Below are positions 50,001 through 63,176 of a stretch of DNA of 64,000 bases, one piece after another. The number at the start of each line of letters is the position of its first letter. Within the stretch, counting starts at the first letter, position 1. This stretch comes from Cardiocondyla obscurior (lineage: Eukaryota > Arthropoda > Insecta > Hymenoptera > Formicidae). A model generated the notes under the pieces. It made no database searches. It had not been told where the DNA came from and saw only the letters and a list, made by a program, of their open reading frames with translations. The position numbers were made by a program, and so were the translations under genes. Where the stretch lies: NCBI RefSeq assembly GCF_019399895.1, contig NC_091868.1, positions 7,379,593-7,443,592 on the forward strand, given 5' to 3'.

Positions 50001-52075
50001 TGTCGATGGTATCGGGGCCCCGAATCTCGGAATTCGAATTTGTCGTCTTATCTGCGGGTTCCATCGTAATTGCTTATCTACGAGGTGCCTGCACGCACCG
50101 GGGCCTATTTTATGTCTCGTCCGAAAAACACGTGATGCATTCCCGCGTGTTCGCTCACCGCCCGGCTGCATTTATTGTCGGTAGGCACGTCGTATATATG
50201 TTGGCCCTATGTGCCTCTTTTCTACTCGTTTCGCAAAATTCCGGTGGCGCCTACTCTCGCGTATCGAATATCGATCCCTATTTAAAACCTAGCTGTGCAC
50301 CGTTTGACCATCGACAAAAGAATGCAAGCGTCGTGGCGTTATCAAAGCCGCGCAATGTCGCTCAGTTTATGCGCGTTGTAAAAAGTTTATACGCCGAATA
50401 TTATATCGAATTTATCTCAACGCGTCGCGAATTTGTACAATTAACAATCTTGAAGAAATAAAGGCTTCGCGAGTGGGCTTTTTGCGCCGCTCCCGCCGCA
50501 TAGGAGTCGGCCACGTCTCGGAGGGTCAAAATCGAAGTTCAACGAAGGAAAGGTGGAGTAGGCAGACTTGTACGGTAACGTCTGCGAGTGTCTGGCACGA
50601 GCCAGCGTGGCAAGGCTGACTGGCTGGCTTCGTGGCATGATCGGGCGTAGTTAGTTCGAGACCGAGCGGGCACGCATCCCAAACTTTGATTAAACGAGTC
50701 GCAGAGTCTCGCGGCCCGACTCATTTGTCTGCCGTCCACCCTCCGGTCTTCTTTCGCTTAACCCCCTTCGCCGACTCGTGCGGCTCTCGCGCAATCTCTG
50801 TCCGACGGTACCAAGAATCGCGAGCATTCTTGGTAAATTCAGCCAGAAGGACCCGTCCTTCTCGAAACGATCCCGCTGCGTTATCGCCGAAGCAATCGAT
50901 ACCGAGCAACTGCGATTTTCCTGCACCGCATTATGTCGCAACGCATTACCGAGGGTGTATGAGATGGTCCGCGTAAGATTTTACAAACCGTTTATCTCGG
51001 AAGTTATTAAACATGCAACAAAATTCTTTACAATCTGTCTCTCGGCCCTTTATTCGGACAAATGAGGTACCACTACTGGAAACTTTAAAGGAGACAGTAA
51101 GTCTTTTTTTTTTTTTTCCTTACATTTTTCTTAAAGTTGATTTCTCTGATCGTTCCACGTATAAGGGCACCGAGATAAAACGACTATTATTAATCTCGAG
51201 AAAATTATTATCCCGATTGTATTTTCTGCTTTTAGGTTTAACCCGAGCCGGGGTCAACGTCAACTTACGTCGCGGTGCAACCGAACTTGCGTGCATCCGC
51301 GCGAGCGAGATGGCATCGAATCGTCGCCGATTCGTCGCGCGTACGGCAAAATTGATTACCGTTATCGACGACTGGGCGTTACCGCGGTTCCATAAACGGA
51401 TAATGGTACACCACCTCGGTCCTATTCCCTTTGGAACATCTGTATGGAAGCCGTCTGCGGGCCGCGGATGGGGCAGATATCGTGTTACTAACGTCATCGT
51501 TGGCGAAGCGCTCAAGAGAGAGCGAGGGGGAGGAGAGCAAAGGGGGCTCGAAACGGATGGTAGGAACCCATGCAGACCACACAGACGGTTTCCACCGGCG
51601 CGAACTACCGTTCTGGATCCCTCGATCTTAACTCTATCGCCTGGCGATCGAACGCAGACGCGACAGCCGTCGTGCTAACTTGAAATGGAAACTCTCCGGC
51701 GGAACGCGTACACTCCCCTCTGTAACTTTGTACACGGTACTTATTTTAAAGCCCGGTGATGTTTTGCAATCGCAGTCACGCGCGAAAGGTCCAATCCGCA
51801 CATTACGTGACGCACGCGACAGCACGACAAATAGGACGAGTCAGTTTTATTTGCCTTTGCCTATCATCTGTCGTTCGGGTGCACGGAATAAAGAGCGCCG
51901 AATTCTGTCGGTGCACCGGTGTATCGAGCGTGTGTGGGTGTCACGGGGTGGCCACCTGTCTAGCGAGGTATGCGCCGATAGCATCACCGGAGAGGAAACC
52001 GAACGAGAGAACGAACGAGCTAAGCAAAGACAAGGGCGGTAACTCACTCCGACAAATTATAGAGTGGCCAGACAG
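47063..52075. other. Spacer with no supportable gene
   Basis: CpG-rich blocks (47.4-47.8, 49.0-49.6, 50.5-51.0 kb) alternate with AT-rich DNA. The longest open frames (plus strand 50000-50461 and 51013-51678) overlap antisense frames, run through homopolymers and match no family I know. A T homopolymer of more than 20 bases lies at 49722-49744. Confidence 0.55.
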
Positions 52076-52315
52076 CAAGTCTCTCTCTCTTTCTCTCTTT
52101 AATACAAAAAAAAATAAAAGAAAAAAAATTGTAAAATGTGTATTGAGTTTTTAAGAATTATTCAACCAGTTCTGTTTAAAGGAAAAATTATGTAAATTTC
52201 GCACCGCATCAAGTCTCTCTCTCTCTTCAATAAAAAAAAAAATAAACGAAAAAAAATTATAAAATGTGTATTTTGAGCTTTTAAGATTATTCAACCAGCT
52301 CTAAATTTCGCACCG
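52076..52315 (+). repeat. Two-copy tandem duplication (131 and 106 bp)
   Basis: Each unit starts caagtctctctctct, passes an A-rich stretch, then aaaatgtgtatt, then ttaag..attattcaaccag, and ends aaatttcgcaccg. Unit 1 is 52076-52206 and unit 2 is 52210-52315. The length difference is mainly a short insertion in unit 1 before aaatttcgcaccg. This is a local duplication with no coding content. Confidence 0.88.
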
Positions 52316-52951
52316 ATGCGTGTGCACACGCGCGTGAAATTCGCTGAGCGTCTAGCTCCCGACTTAGTGACTTAACGAAGCGTACCTCGCCATGTAAATT
52401 ACAAATAATAAATATCCGGTTTGCGGTCTTATCGAGCCCTACAGATCGGAGATTTCGGCGACCGAGGGGGACAGAAGGGCCCCCCCTTGCGATGCGATGT
52501 GGGCGAGCCCCCTTCTCTCTCTCTGCGAAGACCCCCCTCACGGCTATAAAAAAGTGCACCTCTCGCTTCGTCCCGACGGGACACTTAACCCATTGCACTC
52601 GCGTGTCGTTTGCACGCAATACACCAAAAGTCCCCTCGCGCGAATGCCTCCCGAAACTCGATGATTGAACGACCTTCTCATTAGGTGTATATATCACTCC
52701 GAATAAAAACGCGTGATCGCCAAAGTAACATTTTACTTATTATTTTTACATTTTTTTGTTTATCGGTACGATCGTGCGTTCGCGCGCAGCAGCAAGCCGC
52801 GAACCCGGTTTGGAGAAGGCTGTCCCGTTTGCGGGACACCCCGTGGAAAAAAATGTGCCGATACAGTTCGGTAGGTTAAGTAAGAGAGTTGCCACATAGG
52901 GGCTCTCGCGGTAGTAATTTAATCCCCTTGGACGTAGGTAGGTGCGTACGC

Positions 52952-52996
52952 GCCGGTCTTACGTGCGGGCGTGTAAGTACGGCACGTAAGACCGGC
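52952..52996. other. Perfect 15-bp inverted repeat (hairpin)
   Basis: GCCGGTCTTACGTGC at 52952-52966 is exactly complementary to GCACGTAAGACCGGC at 52982-52996, with a 15-nt spacer. A second small hairpin, TGTCCCG-tttg-CGGGACA, lies about 130 bp to the left. No gene is adjacent. It could be a dimeric protein-binding site, an RNA hairpin or a transposon footprint. Confidence 0.8.
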
Positions 52997-54814
52997 CACA
53001 CACCGGTGCAAAAGGACGAGGACGGCGGGAGGATAGAGGAAAGTCTCTACGCCATGCGGTGATCTAAAATAAAGGAAGATGAATGCCGGAGGTGGAGAAG
53101 GGGGCTCGTAGAGATTGTTGATCCGGTAGCCACCTGATGCGAAAAGTACTAGCAGTTGCGGCAGTAATGATATACGCGGTCGAGTAATCTATTATCATAT
53201 TTATTAACAGTACCGTCGAATAATCTGTCTGTTTGCGGCCAAGTTGCGGGACGATCGTAACTCTCGTCTCTGTAAATCGGCGAATTGAATGGAACGATAT
53301 AAGAAAGCTCAGTAAGATTTCTTTTTTTTTTTTTTTAGTCAGCTCCGCCCGCTATTATTAACGATTTATCTTCTTCCGGTTGCTGCGCGAGAAAGAATGC
53401 CGCAACAAAATAGAATTACCGTATCTAGTCGAGATAAACATTTTTAGAACTTGAGAGGCAATATTTGAACAAATCGTGAGTGGAGAAATACAGTATTAAC
53501 CGAGAAATCACCTCGTTCTAATTAGAAGAGAGAAAAAAAGACCTAACGAATGACGGGGGAGAGCGGAGGAGAGAAAAAGAGAGTCTGTGCGGAAAGACAA
53601 AGAAGAGCGAAGGGGAAGGAGTGGGAGATAGAAGAGAAATACGAAGGAAGCTCGCCTTGCATGGCGGCCTCGAGTACCGACCGACTCCCACCGGCTGGTT
53701 GCACCATCGCCATCGTCTCCACCTTCTTCGCCCCACCTCTTGCCTACCTATCCACGCCGCGTATCCTGCACCTTCAGGGTGGCGTCACGTTCAAGACGCT
53801 TCCGGTGTTAAATTACCCCGTGCCTCTCTCTTCTCTCTTTCTCACTCTCTCTCTCACTTCCTCTTTATCTCCCGCTCATTTTTTCCACCCTGCCCTTTGC
53901 TACATCCTTCTTACACCTCCGCCTCGCTCAACTTCATCAATGGGATTATCATCATCATCCCCGAAAAGCTTGCAACTTTTGAACGTCGCGCGACAGTCTT
54001 TCGACAAGCACCGCGAAACGAAATTCTTCCACATAATCGTTTAAAAGAATTCTCTCTTTAAATTTTTCAAAGAAGACAAGAGTCGACTTGAGTCTGCAAA
54101 ATCGGCCAAAGTGCACGGATTCGTGGAATCTATTTCAAATGTAACTTCGCGTTTAATATGAAACTTGTGAATATTATAATCGCATCTTTTATTCTCGTGC
54201 TCTTGTAATTTTCAGATTCGCGGTGGATATGCGCGAGCTCAGATATCTGTCAAAACGACGACGTCCCGAGGCTAATCATTTTTGAAAATCTTTAAGCGCG
54301 TGCTGATTCAAACGGTTAAAAAAAAAAAAAAAAAAAGAACAAGAGTTTTGCTTCTTTTGGCGGTATCCCGGGAACAAGATTATTCCGTAGATCACCTGCG
54401 TCGCGCTGGCGAGGGCCCGAGATTTAAGTTTCATCAGTTTCCACAGATTCGCGCTCGTCGGGCAAAAAGCGGAAGATGTCAGAAATCGGTGTCGAGCGCA
54501 TCGAAGAAAGCATACGAACGAGCGGATGGACGGGCGGACGATGTCGATGGTGGCAAACTCGCGGAGGCACCGAGAAAGATGAGGTCGGAAGTAACCCGAC
54601 ACCCAGCCGCAGCGTCGGTAACGTGAGAACCTCTTTACCCGTCTCCCCACATCTCTCTTTCTACTATCTACTGCGCTAACCGGCTACCCTCCCGTGGACT
54701 CGTTCGCGAATTTTAAATTGGAATTTTGATATAATATTGCGTGAATTACCCAGCATTCGCAATTTATTAGGCTGTCGTTCGTCAGCGAACGGAGGCGACC
54801 GTGATCGACAAGCA

Positions 54815-54880
54815 TTTTCCAAACCTATTCCGGCCCGTCGCCTTTGTTTTTCCAAACCTATTCCGGCCCGTCGCCTTTGG
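54815..54880 (+). repeat. Nearly exact 33-bp tandem duplication
   Basis: The unit ttttccaaacctattccggc followed by ccgtcgcctttg occurs twice head to tail, identical except at the junction base. The absence of divergence indicates a recent event. The open frames crossing it simply repeat 11 residues. Confidence 0.95.
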
Positions 54881-55593
54881 CCACGTGTTGATCCACGTGT
54901 ATGCACGGACCGCGTGCACCGTATTTTCATAGATCACGTCGTACTGCGGAAGGGTGGTAAATAGGCGAGGGTGTCGCGTAACGAGATCATGGTACCGAGA
55001 AAATCTCTCGTACGAGGGAGATAATTTTCTCACCGTCTGTAATCCCCGTCGGTTGTGTCTCATTGCAACAAACGTTATCATTCTTTTTTTTTTTTTCAAA
55101 TAAGAATAAAAATTTCTACTGAAATGAAAAATATTGATTGGACGAACTTACAACGCTAATGCTAACGCGAGAATGACGGGTGAGATCGAAAGGTATGTCT
55201 GTGAGAAAATCCATGCACTCGGTGCCGAAATAACAAGACTAATTTGTTGAGACACAATAATGAGGGGGTCATTAAGACGAGCGGATTGAGCGCGTGTCGG
55301 TGCCCCTACCGCGTGGCTTCCTCTTTCGCCGGTACCCTTTTATTCGGCCGAGAGACGTATCGGTGGTATCTAAAACCGAAATCACCCATGATGGGCCGTC
55401 GACACGTGCTTCTCGCGTCGATCACGTGCCGCGAATTTCCTTTTACGATCTCCTTCCACGATATAAATGTGGGAGGATACCCTCCGTCTCATTAAACGTT
55501 TCGCATCGAAACATATACATACATGAGTTTTCACGTCCCTTGAATTTTTCGATTATCTTAATTATAACTGTCTATTGTTCCCAATTTTATTTC

Positions 55594-55640
55594 ATGCTAT
55601 AACAAACCATGCGCACGCTTAGCGTGCGCTATTTTTTGAA
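55594..55640 (+). repeat. Dispersed palindromic element, copy C
   Basis: It reads atgctataacaaaccat, then gcgcacgcttagcgtgcgc (perfect 9-bp arms around one base), then tattttttgaa. It is the best-preserved palindromic core of the three copies in the window. Confidence 0.78.
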
Positions 55641-56240
55641 AGGTCCCAAATTCGTGCGCGTCATTATAATTGGAGGTATTAATTAATTATGTAGGAAAAT
55701 CGGAAAAAATCTGGAGCAGCATCTGATGCTGTTTTTTAATCATTTATCGCAGCGACGAAAGATTTCGAGAGATCATCGGTATCGGAGAGATCAAACGGTA
55801 AAAAGTACGAATGTTGAATACCCTGAAGAACGTACTCACAGTCAGGAATAGCGTTCGTGGTGCTGCGACGGCGTGGTGCTGGCGTAGCGTACGTGATTTT
55901 GGCGTGGTGTGCGTCGAATCTCACACGAAGCGCGCGCGTAGATGTACCGCGGAGCACCAGCAGTCGAGGACTGAGGGGGAACGCGCCCTATTACTACCAC
56001 CCTCGTACTCGGCGGCCCGAGAGGGAGAAGTTACGTACGCCAGCCGCCGTCGCCGCAACAAATGCCTTATCTGCTTTTCGGTGTATATACATACATAATT
56101 TGCATAAAACATTAATATTAGTGAAAATATGGCACGATTAAAAGTGGAGGAAATAATTGTACAACGTGCATAATCTAGCCCAAGCAGTAATTATCGTAAA
56201 ATTAATTGCCAAAGAGGATCCATGCGTTTAATATACTCGT

Positions 56241-56263
56241 GTCCCGATGATTCTCATCGGGAC
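56241..56263. other. Perfect 10-bp stem, 3-nt loop hairpin
   Basis: GTCCCGATGA-ttc-TCATCGGGAC is perfectly self-complementary. No coding gene is adjacent and no T run follows; the function is unknown. Confidence 0.85.
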
Positions 56264-58557
56264 GTAACATCTAGGTTATACGTACAACCCTCGTGGTTGT
56301 TTACGGAAGGAAGATGTATGTATATTTAGGGGACGATACGCGGCGTATTGTGTCGGAAAGGGTGGGTGTTTCCCGTTATGGACACCCCTCGATGTCGGTA
56401 TCGATTATACACCCTCCCGACGTGCGAAGGGGCACGAAGCGCGCGCGGTGAAACACCGAGGGACCGTTTTAATTATCTTCTGAAGTAATTATAAAAGGGC
56501 CGCGCGGGAATCGATAAGTCAAGGGCAGAAGCACCGTCAAGTCGAAACTATTCGGCGAAGATCCTCGCCGGGCTACGCTAAACGACTCGCGAAATAAACG
56601 AATATTCAGAGTTGTCGGGCCCAGAAATGTACAAAAAAAAAAAAAAAATATCTATAAAAATATCAATTCTTCCGATAAACTCGTAGTTAAATATACAATA
56701 TAATAATTACAATTACAAACTATAAAAAAAAAAAAAAAAGATAAAAGCAAATATGTGAGTGGAATATCTTTTAGCATATTTGAATAAAATTGAATGAGTC
56801 ACGCAAAATCTTCCCGTGGAACAATTTCCAATCTAAAATCCAATTTCCCGGGTGGCGTCGTCGCAGCGCACGTTTACAAGTCGACGCATTACGTTCGCGT
56901 TTGGGGACCAGCGCGCTGGCATCCGGCAATGCATCAGTAATGAAACGAAGCGAGCAGGAGAGGCAATAGTCGTAAATAGCCGTAGCTTACTTGGGACGCG
57001 AGAAGAAAATGCGGCCCTTCTTTGGTCCATGTCAGACCACTAATGTTATTCCTGGTCATCTGTCGAGAGCCCGATGCAATTGAATCGTTTATAATTTTTT
57101 TATTCTTATTTTGAGCAGTATAAATTAATAGCTCTTTTTCTACATTTATTATTTTTGTTGCGGGGTAACCAGTAAGTTGATCCCATCAGACATAAAAGTA
57201 AATAAAAATGCAAATAAAAATTTCAATTTAAAAACATATCGAATTACATTTTATATTATAAACTTTGTGCAATAAGGTAATTAAAATATCCTATAAAATA
57301 TCAACATTTCTTATTATTTCTTCTTCCCAGTTATATGTATTAAAAATTTTTTTTTTTTTATTTTTTATTAATTTAATCTAGATCTAAATTTGATACGAGA
57401 CTTTAAAATAATTACGAAAACAGATGATTGATCTAATCGACGAGTGCTGTATACCATAACGATAAAATCTCTGCATCTCTTTTTTAAATAAGGATTTTCT
57501 TTTTTAATCTGCAATAATTTGAAATTCTACGCGATCGACGATCAGAGGACGAGACCAGGAGAGACGTTCCCAGAGCGAGGAGCGCAGAAATCATCGATCT
57601 CACAATCAGACGGTAGATATCGGGGACGAAGACGGCGGAAGTAGAAGAGCGTCGTTTCTTGAAATTACACATTCGACCGGGACGTTCACGGTACCTTGCG
57701 TTGCGGTACCAACGCGCTTGGTAACTGGATAACAGTGCCCAAGTATCAGTTACGGAAAACTTCCGTGCACGCATTAACAACGTCGCACGTCCTCGCGACG
57801 TGAACCGATATGCGACAGGTTCGCGATGGATCTGGGTCGCGCTCTTGATTCCCGTCATCATTTTCGCAGTGTCCCGACTTAATAACTCTAACGTTTCGAT
57901 CGTCCGTCTATCTACCACGAAGTTACGAAGCTGTCTGTCTTAAAAAAAAATTTTTTTACCGTAGGTACGTGGCTAGGGAGACGAAAGTCGTTACGAAGGC
58001 TCGTCAATAATTTTGCTTAAAGAAAGTAATGAATTGGCGAGTAATAGATCGAGAAAATACATCAGATTCGACGATAGAGTACAGCGTTGTAACAGAGAGA
58101 GAAAGAGAAAAAGAGAGAGAAAAGAATACAAAAAGTATACTATGCACCCCGAGGTTCTAGAAGGCGTCTCTTCTGAAATGCCAGCAACAACGCGCCTGCT
58201 TATTGCCTGCATACATATTTATGCGCGGAGGTGGAGGAGGGTGAGAAAGGTCGGCGATGGAGGAGGAAGGACTCGGCTGAGTTAGTTATTATACCGAATC
58301 AATTACTCGTTCGTATTTATAGGGTGCATGTAGCGTGTGTTTCTTTTCTGTTTCTCTCGACACTCTCGTGCTCCTTCGCGAGCTACGGAAGAAACGGGAG
58401 GCGAAGACAAAGAGAAAGAGACGGAGAGAGTAAGATATTACGTCGAGATACGACCGGAAATTCACGGGGCTTCTCGAAATATACGAAGTTGACGACGATC
58501 GGTAAATCGCGAGGAATCCTCTTTTTCACGCGACTTATTAAATCTCAATTTTTTCAC

Positions 58558-60011
58558 GTTAGGGAGATCTGCGGGTTTAGACCGCATTCACCCAACTCCT
58601 GTAGAAGAGATAATTATTAAATGTGCAAAAGAGGCGAAAGAGATTACGTATGTGAAGTTAGCCTATGGTATTTTAAAGACGAAACGTAATTTTTGACATT
58701 TTTCTTTAAATCTCTGATATAATAAAAGCAAATATGACTGCAACTTTTTCTTTTTTCTATTTTTTTTTTTTATAAACATCGTTCGCAAACAGTTTTGTAT
58801 TGTGGATAGTTGGAGAACATTGCGGGTACAGTTGGCCGACAATATTTCATGGTTATTTTTTCCAGGCCAACCAGTTTCGTATTTCACAACGTTGAACGTA
58901 CTGCTGGAATTTGAATTTCTATATTTTTTTACTGCTAAAAAAATATATAGTAGACGTAGAAATTAGATAGTTATTCTTGGACAACACGAAAAGGTTAAAT
59001 ACCAGTAAATATATCTTTTTAATCCGCAAAGATATAGAGAAATTTACGACGAATATGTGGCTAATTGTAATAATATCCGACAAATGTACATTCATTAACG
59101 ATGGTCTCCGTTAGTCGGTTTCGAGAGAAAAGAAAGGGAGGAAAAAAAAAAATTGTTGGAGCTCGAGCTGCCAATGGGCGCGGTCGCTTCTGCGAACGAG
59201 AGATTTCACCTGCGCAGAGCCGTTGGGTATTTTTCTTGCAATCGATCGATCGATTGCATAGAGATCAATGTGGCGTTCGTAGCCAACACGTAGACGGAAT
59301 ATTTAGTGACAAAGAGCCATTAATGCATACGCGGAGCAATAAAATGTGTAACATGTGTAAGGAAAAAGTGAATCGAGCAAAATAGATCCGCGTTTGCACG
59401 TCACCGATTTTTGCGAACTCGCGAAATTTATGGCGCGGAATATTTCAGCCGAATATATTAGGAATCGTACGCCATGCCGCCGCCACGGTAGATAATAACC
59501 GAGTGTCTCGTATCTCTCTAATTGCAAACGAAGGGCGTAGTGCTGTAGGGAAACCTCCCTCTTGCAGTTCCGCCTCGCGCCAGATAAGCGATAAGCATCG
59601 GACGAAGGTGCAAGATATTAAATCCACCGGCCACCATAGTCCGATCTACATTTGTAATACACGGTATTCGTTTAACTGACATGCTACCAATGGAATTAGA
59701 ATATTTATTAAAACGTTGACGCACGTTAACAATTTTTTTCTTTTTTAAGCGGAGATAGAAATTTATTTTTTAAAAATCTGAATAAATATAACGAATATAT
59801 TTAAGAACACATGAAGGAAAAATTAAAGCCGTGATAGTTAAAGGCACATTAAATTCGATAAAAAATTAAGGCTTAAAGAATTACGAACGAGGATGTCGTT
59901 CTTCAATTACGATTTTATGTATTCAATCTTTTCACCTTTTTTGCATATTTAATAATTATCTTTTCTACAGGAGTTGGGTGAATGCGGTCTAACCCTGCAG
60001 ACCTCCCTGAC
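58558..60011. mobile_element. 1.45-kb unit bounded by ~86-bp inverted repeats, probably a non-autonomous DNA transposon
   Basis: The left arm (58558-58643) and the complement of the right arm (59925-60011) share gt.aggga..tctgc.ggtt, then tagaccgcattcacccaact, then cctgtagaa.agataattat, then taaat.tgcaaaa.agg.gaaa.ga, with roughly 90% identity by eye. The interior has no transposase-like frame. Ends resembling CAGGG/TAGGG recall hAT elements, but I see no clear target-site duplication. A 22-bp perfect palindrome lies near the middle. A fossil inverted duplication is the alternative. Confidence 0.7.
59237..59258. other. Perfect 22-bp palindrome
   Basis: TGCAATCGATC followed by GATCGATTGCA is a complete two-fold symmetric sequence, about 37 bp left of the centre of the inverted-repeat-bounded unit. 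Confidence 0.9.
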
Positions 60012-63000
60012 GAGAGGGTTGCGGGAGTAACCAGGAGCAGAGAAAAAGGAGAGAAAGAAAGAAAGAAAGAAAGAGAGAGAATGAGGCTGTTGGCGAGCGA
60101 GTAGTGGTGTGGAGGCCTAGGTGTGAAAACACGGTAATTAACAACGAGGAAGGCCGTGAAGAATCGAGACGAGGACGAGAGAGAAAGAGACCACCGGCTC
60201 TCTCCGGTGGCTATCAAGATTTACTGCCAAATGACTGCGTATTTATGAACTGCGTTGGTTGGTTGGCGCGGCCGCGACGCACACCCGCACGCGTTTGCGC
60301 TCGTGTGCGAGTTCGTTTGTCGCGGATGCACTCCACGAGGGTCGGCGAGAGCGGAGTGCTAACCGGCCATCGATCATGTTTCGTGGATAGTTAGGAGCCA
60401 TGAAACATTCATGCGCGATCGACCACCCATCGCATCCGTGGCTCGAACGGAATTGCAACGGGGCGGCCGTGCGATCGCGTCGCGAAATCGGCTGCCCTCG
60501 CTCGGACACTCAAACCCTAACGTTACAAAGAAATGAAACCTACGAACGACGTGGAAACATGGAAAAACCAACGCTCGACTTTCACACAACGCAATTACTT
60601 TTTAACTGTACCTGATGCTAATTTCTTAATAAATTTCATAATATATTATAGATATAATATTTTTATTATTTTAATTCCTATCAAGTTTTTATTTTTTATT
60701 TTTTTCCCCCCTTTTTTTTTTGACGCGAGAAACGCATTGCGCGAAAATGAGAGATAAGCACCGCGCTCATGATTACCCGATCGATCGAGGAAACGAGATC
60801 GAGCGGCCGTATATCTCGGCGAGCGGAGGAGGCGGTAGGTTTCCTCGTGTGCGAGGACGACGGCATTTTCCGAGGGTGGCTGCTTTATTATCGGCGCGCA
60901 GCCTTAAATCTCCGAGTCCGGGGCCCGCACACTCGCGGCAGATCCCGTGGTGCTTCTCGTCCCGAAGCCTTCTCCACTCGCCTGGCGTGGCAGTCGAGTT
61001 GTTGCCGGCTATAATACATTATGCCTACCTAAGGCTGTTAGTGGCCGACTCGTGCTGGCGCGCGTTAAGTTATTAGAGAGAATCAATTACTCGTCCGCTA
61101 TTGTTTATGACGGGCCCCGAGGCCTTGAGACGCCCCCCTCGCTCATTCTCCTCGGCTGTCTCTCTTGCCATTTACCTCGTCCAACGTAATACTTTGCTCA
61201 ACATTTATACCAGGCTTCCCCTCCCATTAAATGTATCACATGTATTTCTTTTTCTTTTTTTTTCTCTTTCTTCGCTTCCGATATACGTTATTGCGAAATG
61301 CACCCGATAAAAAAAAGAATATATTGTATTTATAAATATGTAACGTCCGCGCGAGCATCTCCTAATGTGCAGTAAGATTTCACATTTTTTTTCTTTATAG
61401 ACGTGTCGACTGATATTTTTCAACGCCGCTACATTAAATCTATAATAAGTTTAAATTTATAAAAGTAATTTATTTAGACGCGCCTGCCATACGTATTTAC
61501 ACGTTCTATATTTAATATTTTACACCGGACGCTCTTTAAACTAATCGGCACCGCTCTTCAACATATATCGATCCTCGTTCATTACAAGAACATTTACGGT
61601 GGACTCCTCGAAGCAGCGACAGCGAGTATACATATACAATAAACGAGCGCTGTTTAGCACACCGGAGGTGCGTCCACATAAACAGAAAGTACCCTTAATT
61701 TATGTCCGCTGCCGTCATAAGTATCATGGACGTTACTTTGTTGCGAACAGTTTTCCTTCCTACAGTCATATTCTTTTCCACTTTATATAAAATTTCACAA
61801 ATTTATCGCCAGGATTATGTTTGTAATTATATCACCGCAATATGCGAAGACGTGCATTTATAGCGAATTTAATCGCGGTAGGGTTTTTTTTAGAGTTGTA
61901 AAAAAAATATACAGCTTGCATATGGAATAAAATTATAAAAGTTTAAAAGAGAAGGAGTGAGAAAAAAAAAGAGAAATAGATTATTACGTAAGATAATATA
62001 AAAGTTACGTGCTGCTTTCTTTTTCGCTTTATTTTCGCGGACAAAGTAATAATTTGGAGTTCCCGGCGTGCGGCGAAAAGGAAAATTTCGCGGCTGGGAA
62101 AGAAAAAAAAAAGAAAAAAAAATCGGACGTTCTTGCGGGGCGTGGGGATACCGCGTGGCGGTGCGAAGCGGCCTGTCATTAGGCCCGATATATCTCACGC
62201 CGACAACAACACATCGCAAACAAGAAATGACATCGAGATTTCTCTCTCCTTCCTTCTCGATGCCATTAACGCGTCTGCGCGTACCTGCACCTCGAACACC
62301 TCCCTCGACCAACACGATGACCAGTTATGCCTCGACAATTCGTGAGAAATCCCACGATGCCAACTTTTCCGTTTGGCCAATGATACTCGCGAGCGAAACG
62401 TTCGAAAATAATCTCGCCAATGAAAATAACATCTCCTTAACCGATCAACATTAAATTTGTCAGGTCATATTCACTTGATTTATATCTACGTTGGATTTCG
62501 TACGTTGTAATAACTCGAAGAGTGATAGATCGCTTTTACAACGCAGACGAAAAACTTGGATATGCTTTCCCGCCCCCTCTTGTCCTCGCCCGTGATACAC
62601 GAAATACATTATTACTTCTGGGGAGCGCTACTTCGGGCGTATGGAACAAATTATTTGCTTCGAGAGAGAATGGGGAATAGGTAATTTACAATTACTCACG
62701 TAACTCCGGGCGTTTCGTGTCTGATCATTATTGTACGAGCCCCATCGTTTTCACGAAGCCAATAGTATGCCCCTCGGGTCTTCCGTCTACCCATTCGCGA
62801 ATCAATTTTTTTTTTTTTTCCCTTCACGAGTGGACGTATGAAATTAAAAAAGAAACTCGTGCGCGCGCGACTCGAGGGAAAAAGAAGGAGAATACCCGCA
62901 AGTAACTCGATCCGAACAGCACACGTGTGCCCTGCACTTTCCGCAAAGACGCTTAATAGAACAATGCACCTTCGACGCGGCAAGATTGCACAACGCGCTT

Positions 63001-63054
63001 GATGGCTTTATGTCTTCCGCATCCAGGGATGCAAATCATGCGAATTGTCACACA

Positions 63055-63176
63055 TTACGGGCGTATTACAGTGATCTCGCGGGGATAACCTTAATAAGCC
63101 CGTGGCAAACTGCAGGTATCCGAGTAGGCGTCCCTCGATCGGCGGATCATCTTTAAACCGCCAGCAATCATCTCGT
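63055..63176 (+). repeat. Diverged direct repeat, copy 1
   Basis: It opens tgtcacacattacgg, then tattac.gtgat, then cgcgggg, gataac and aata.gcc, continues with a less conserved middle and closes with atcatctttaaaccgcc. It is similar in order and spacing to the copy at 63748. It may represent a duplicated regulatory element or repeat-family members. Confidence 0.65.

Larger units (their letters stand above)
52316..58557. other. Spacer with no supportable gene
   Basis: Open frames are short or compositional. Inside lie the hairpins at 52952-52996 and 56241-56263, the 33-bp tandem duplication at 54815-54880, palindromic element copy C at 55594-55640, and C/T- and GA-rich tracts near 53820 and 58090. 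Confidence 0.55.

Noticed and set aside
50000..50461. 153-codon plus-strand frame with a hydrophobic stretch
   Set aside because: One possible membrane span, but no signal peptide pattern, family or splice sites; treated as chance.
51013..51678. 221-codon plus-strand open frame
   Set aside because: It runs through a poly-T tract (poly-Phe), overlaps two antisense frames and has no recognisable domain or splice partners.
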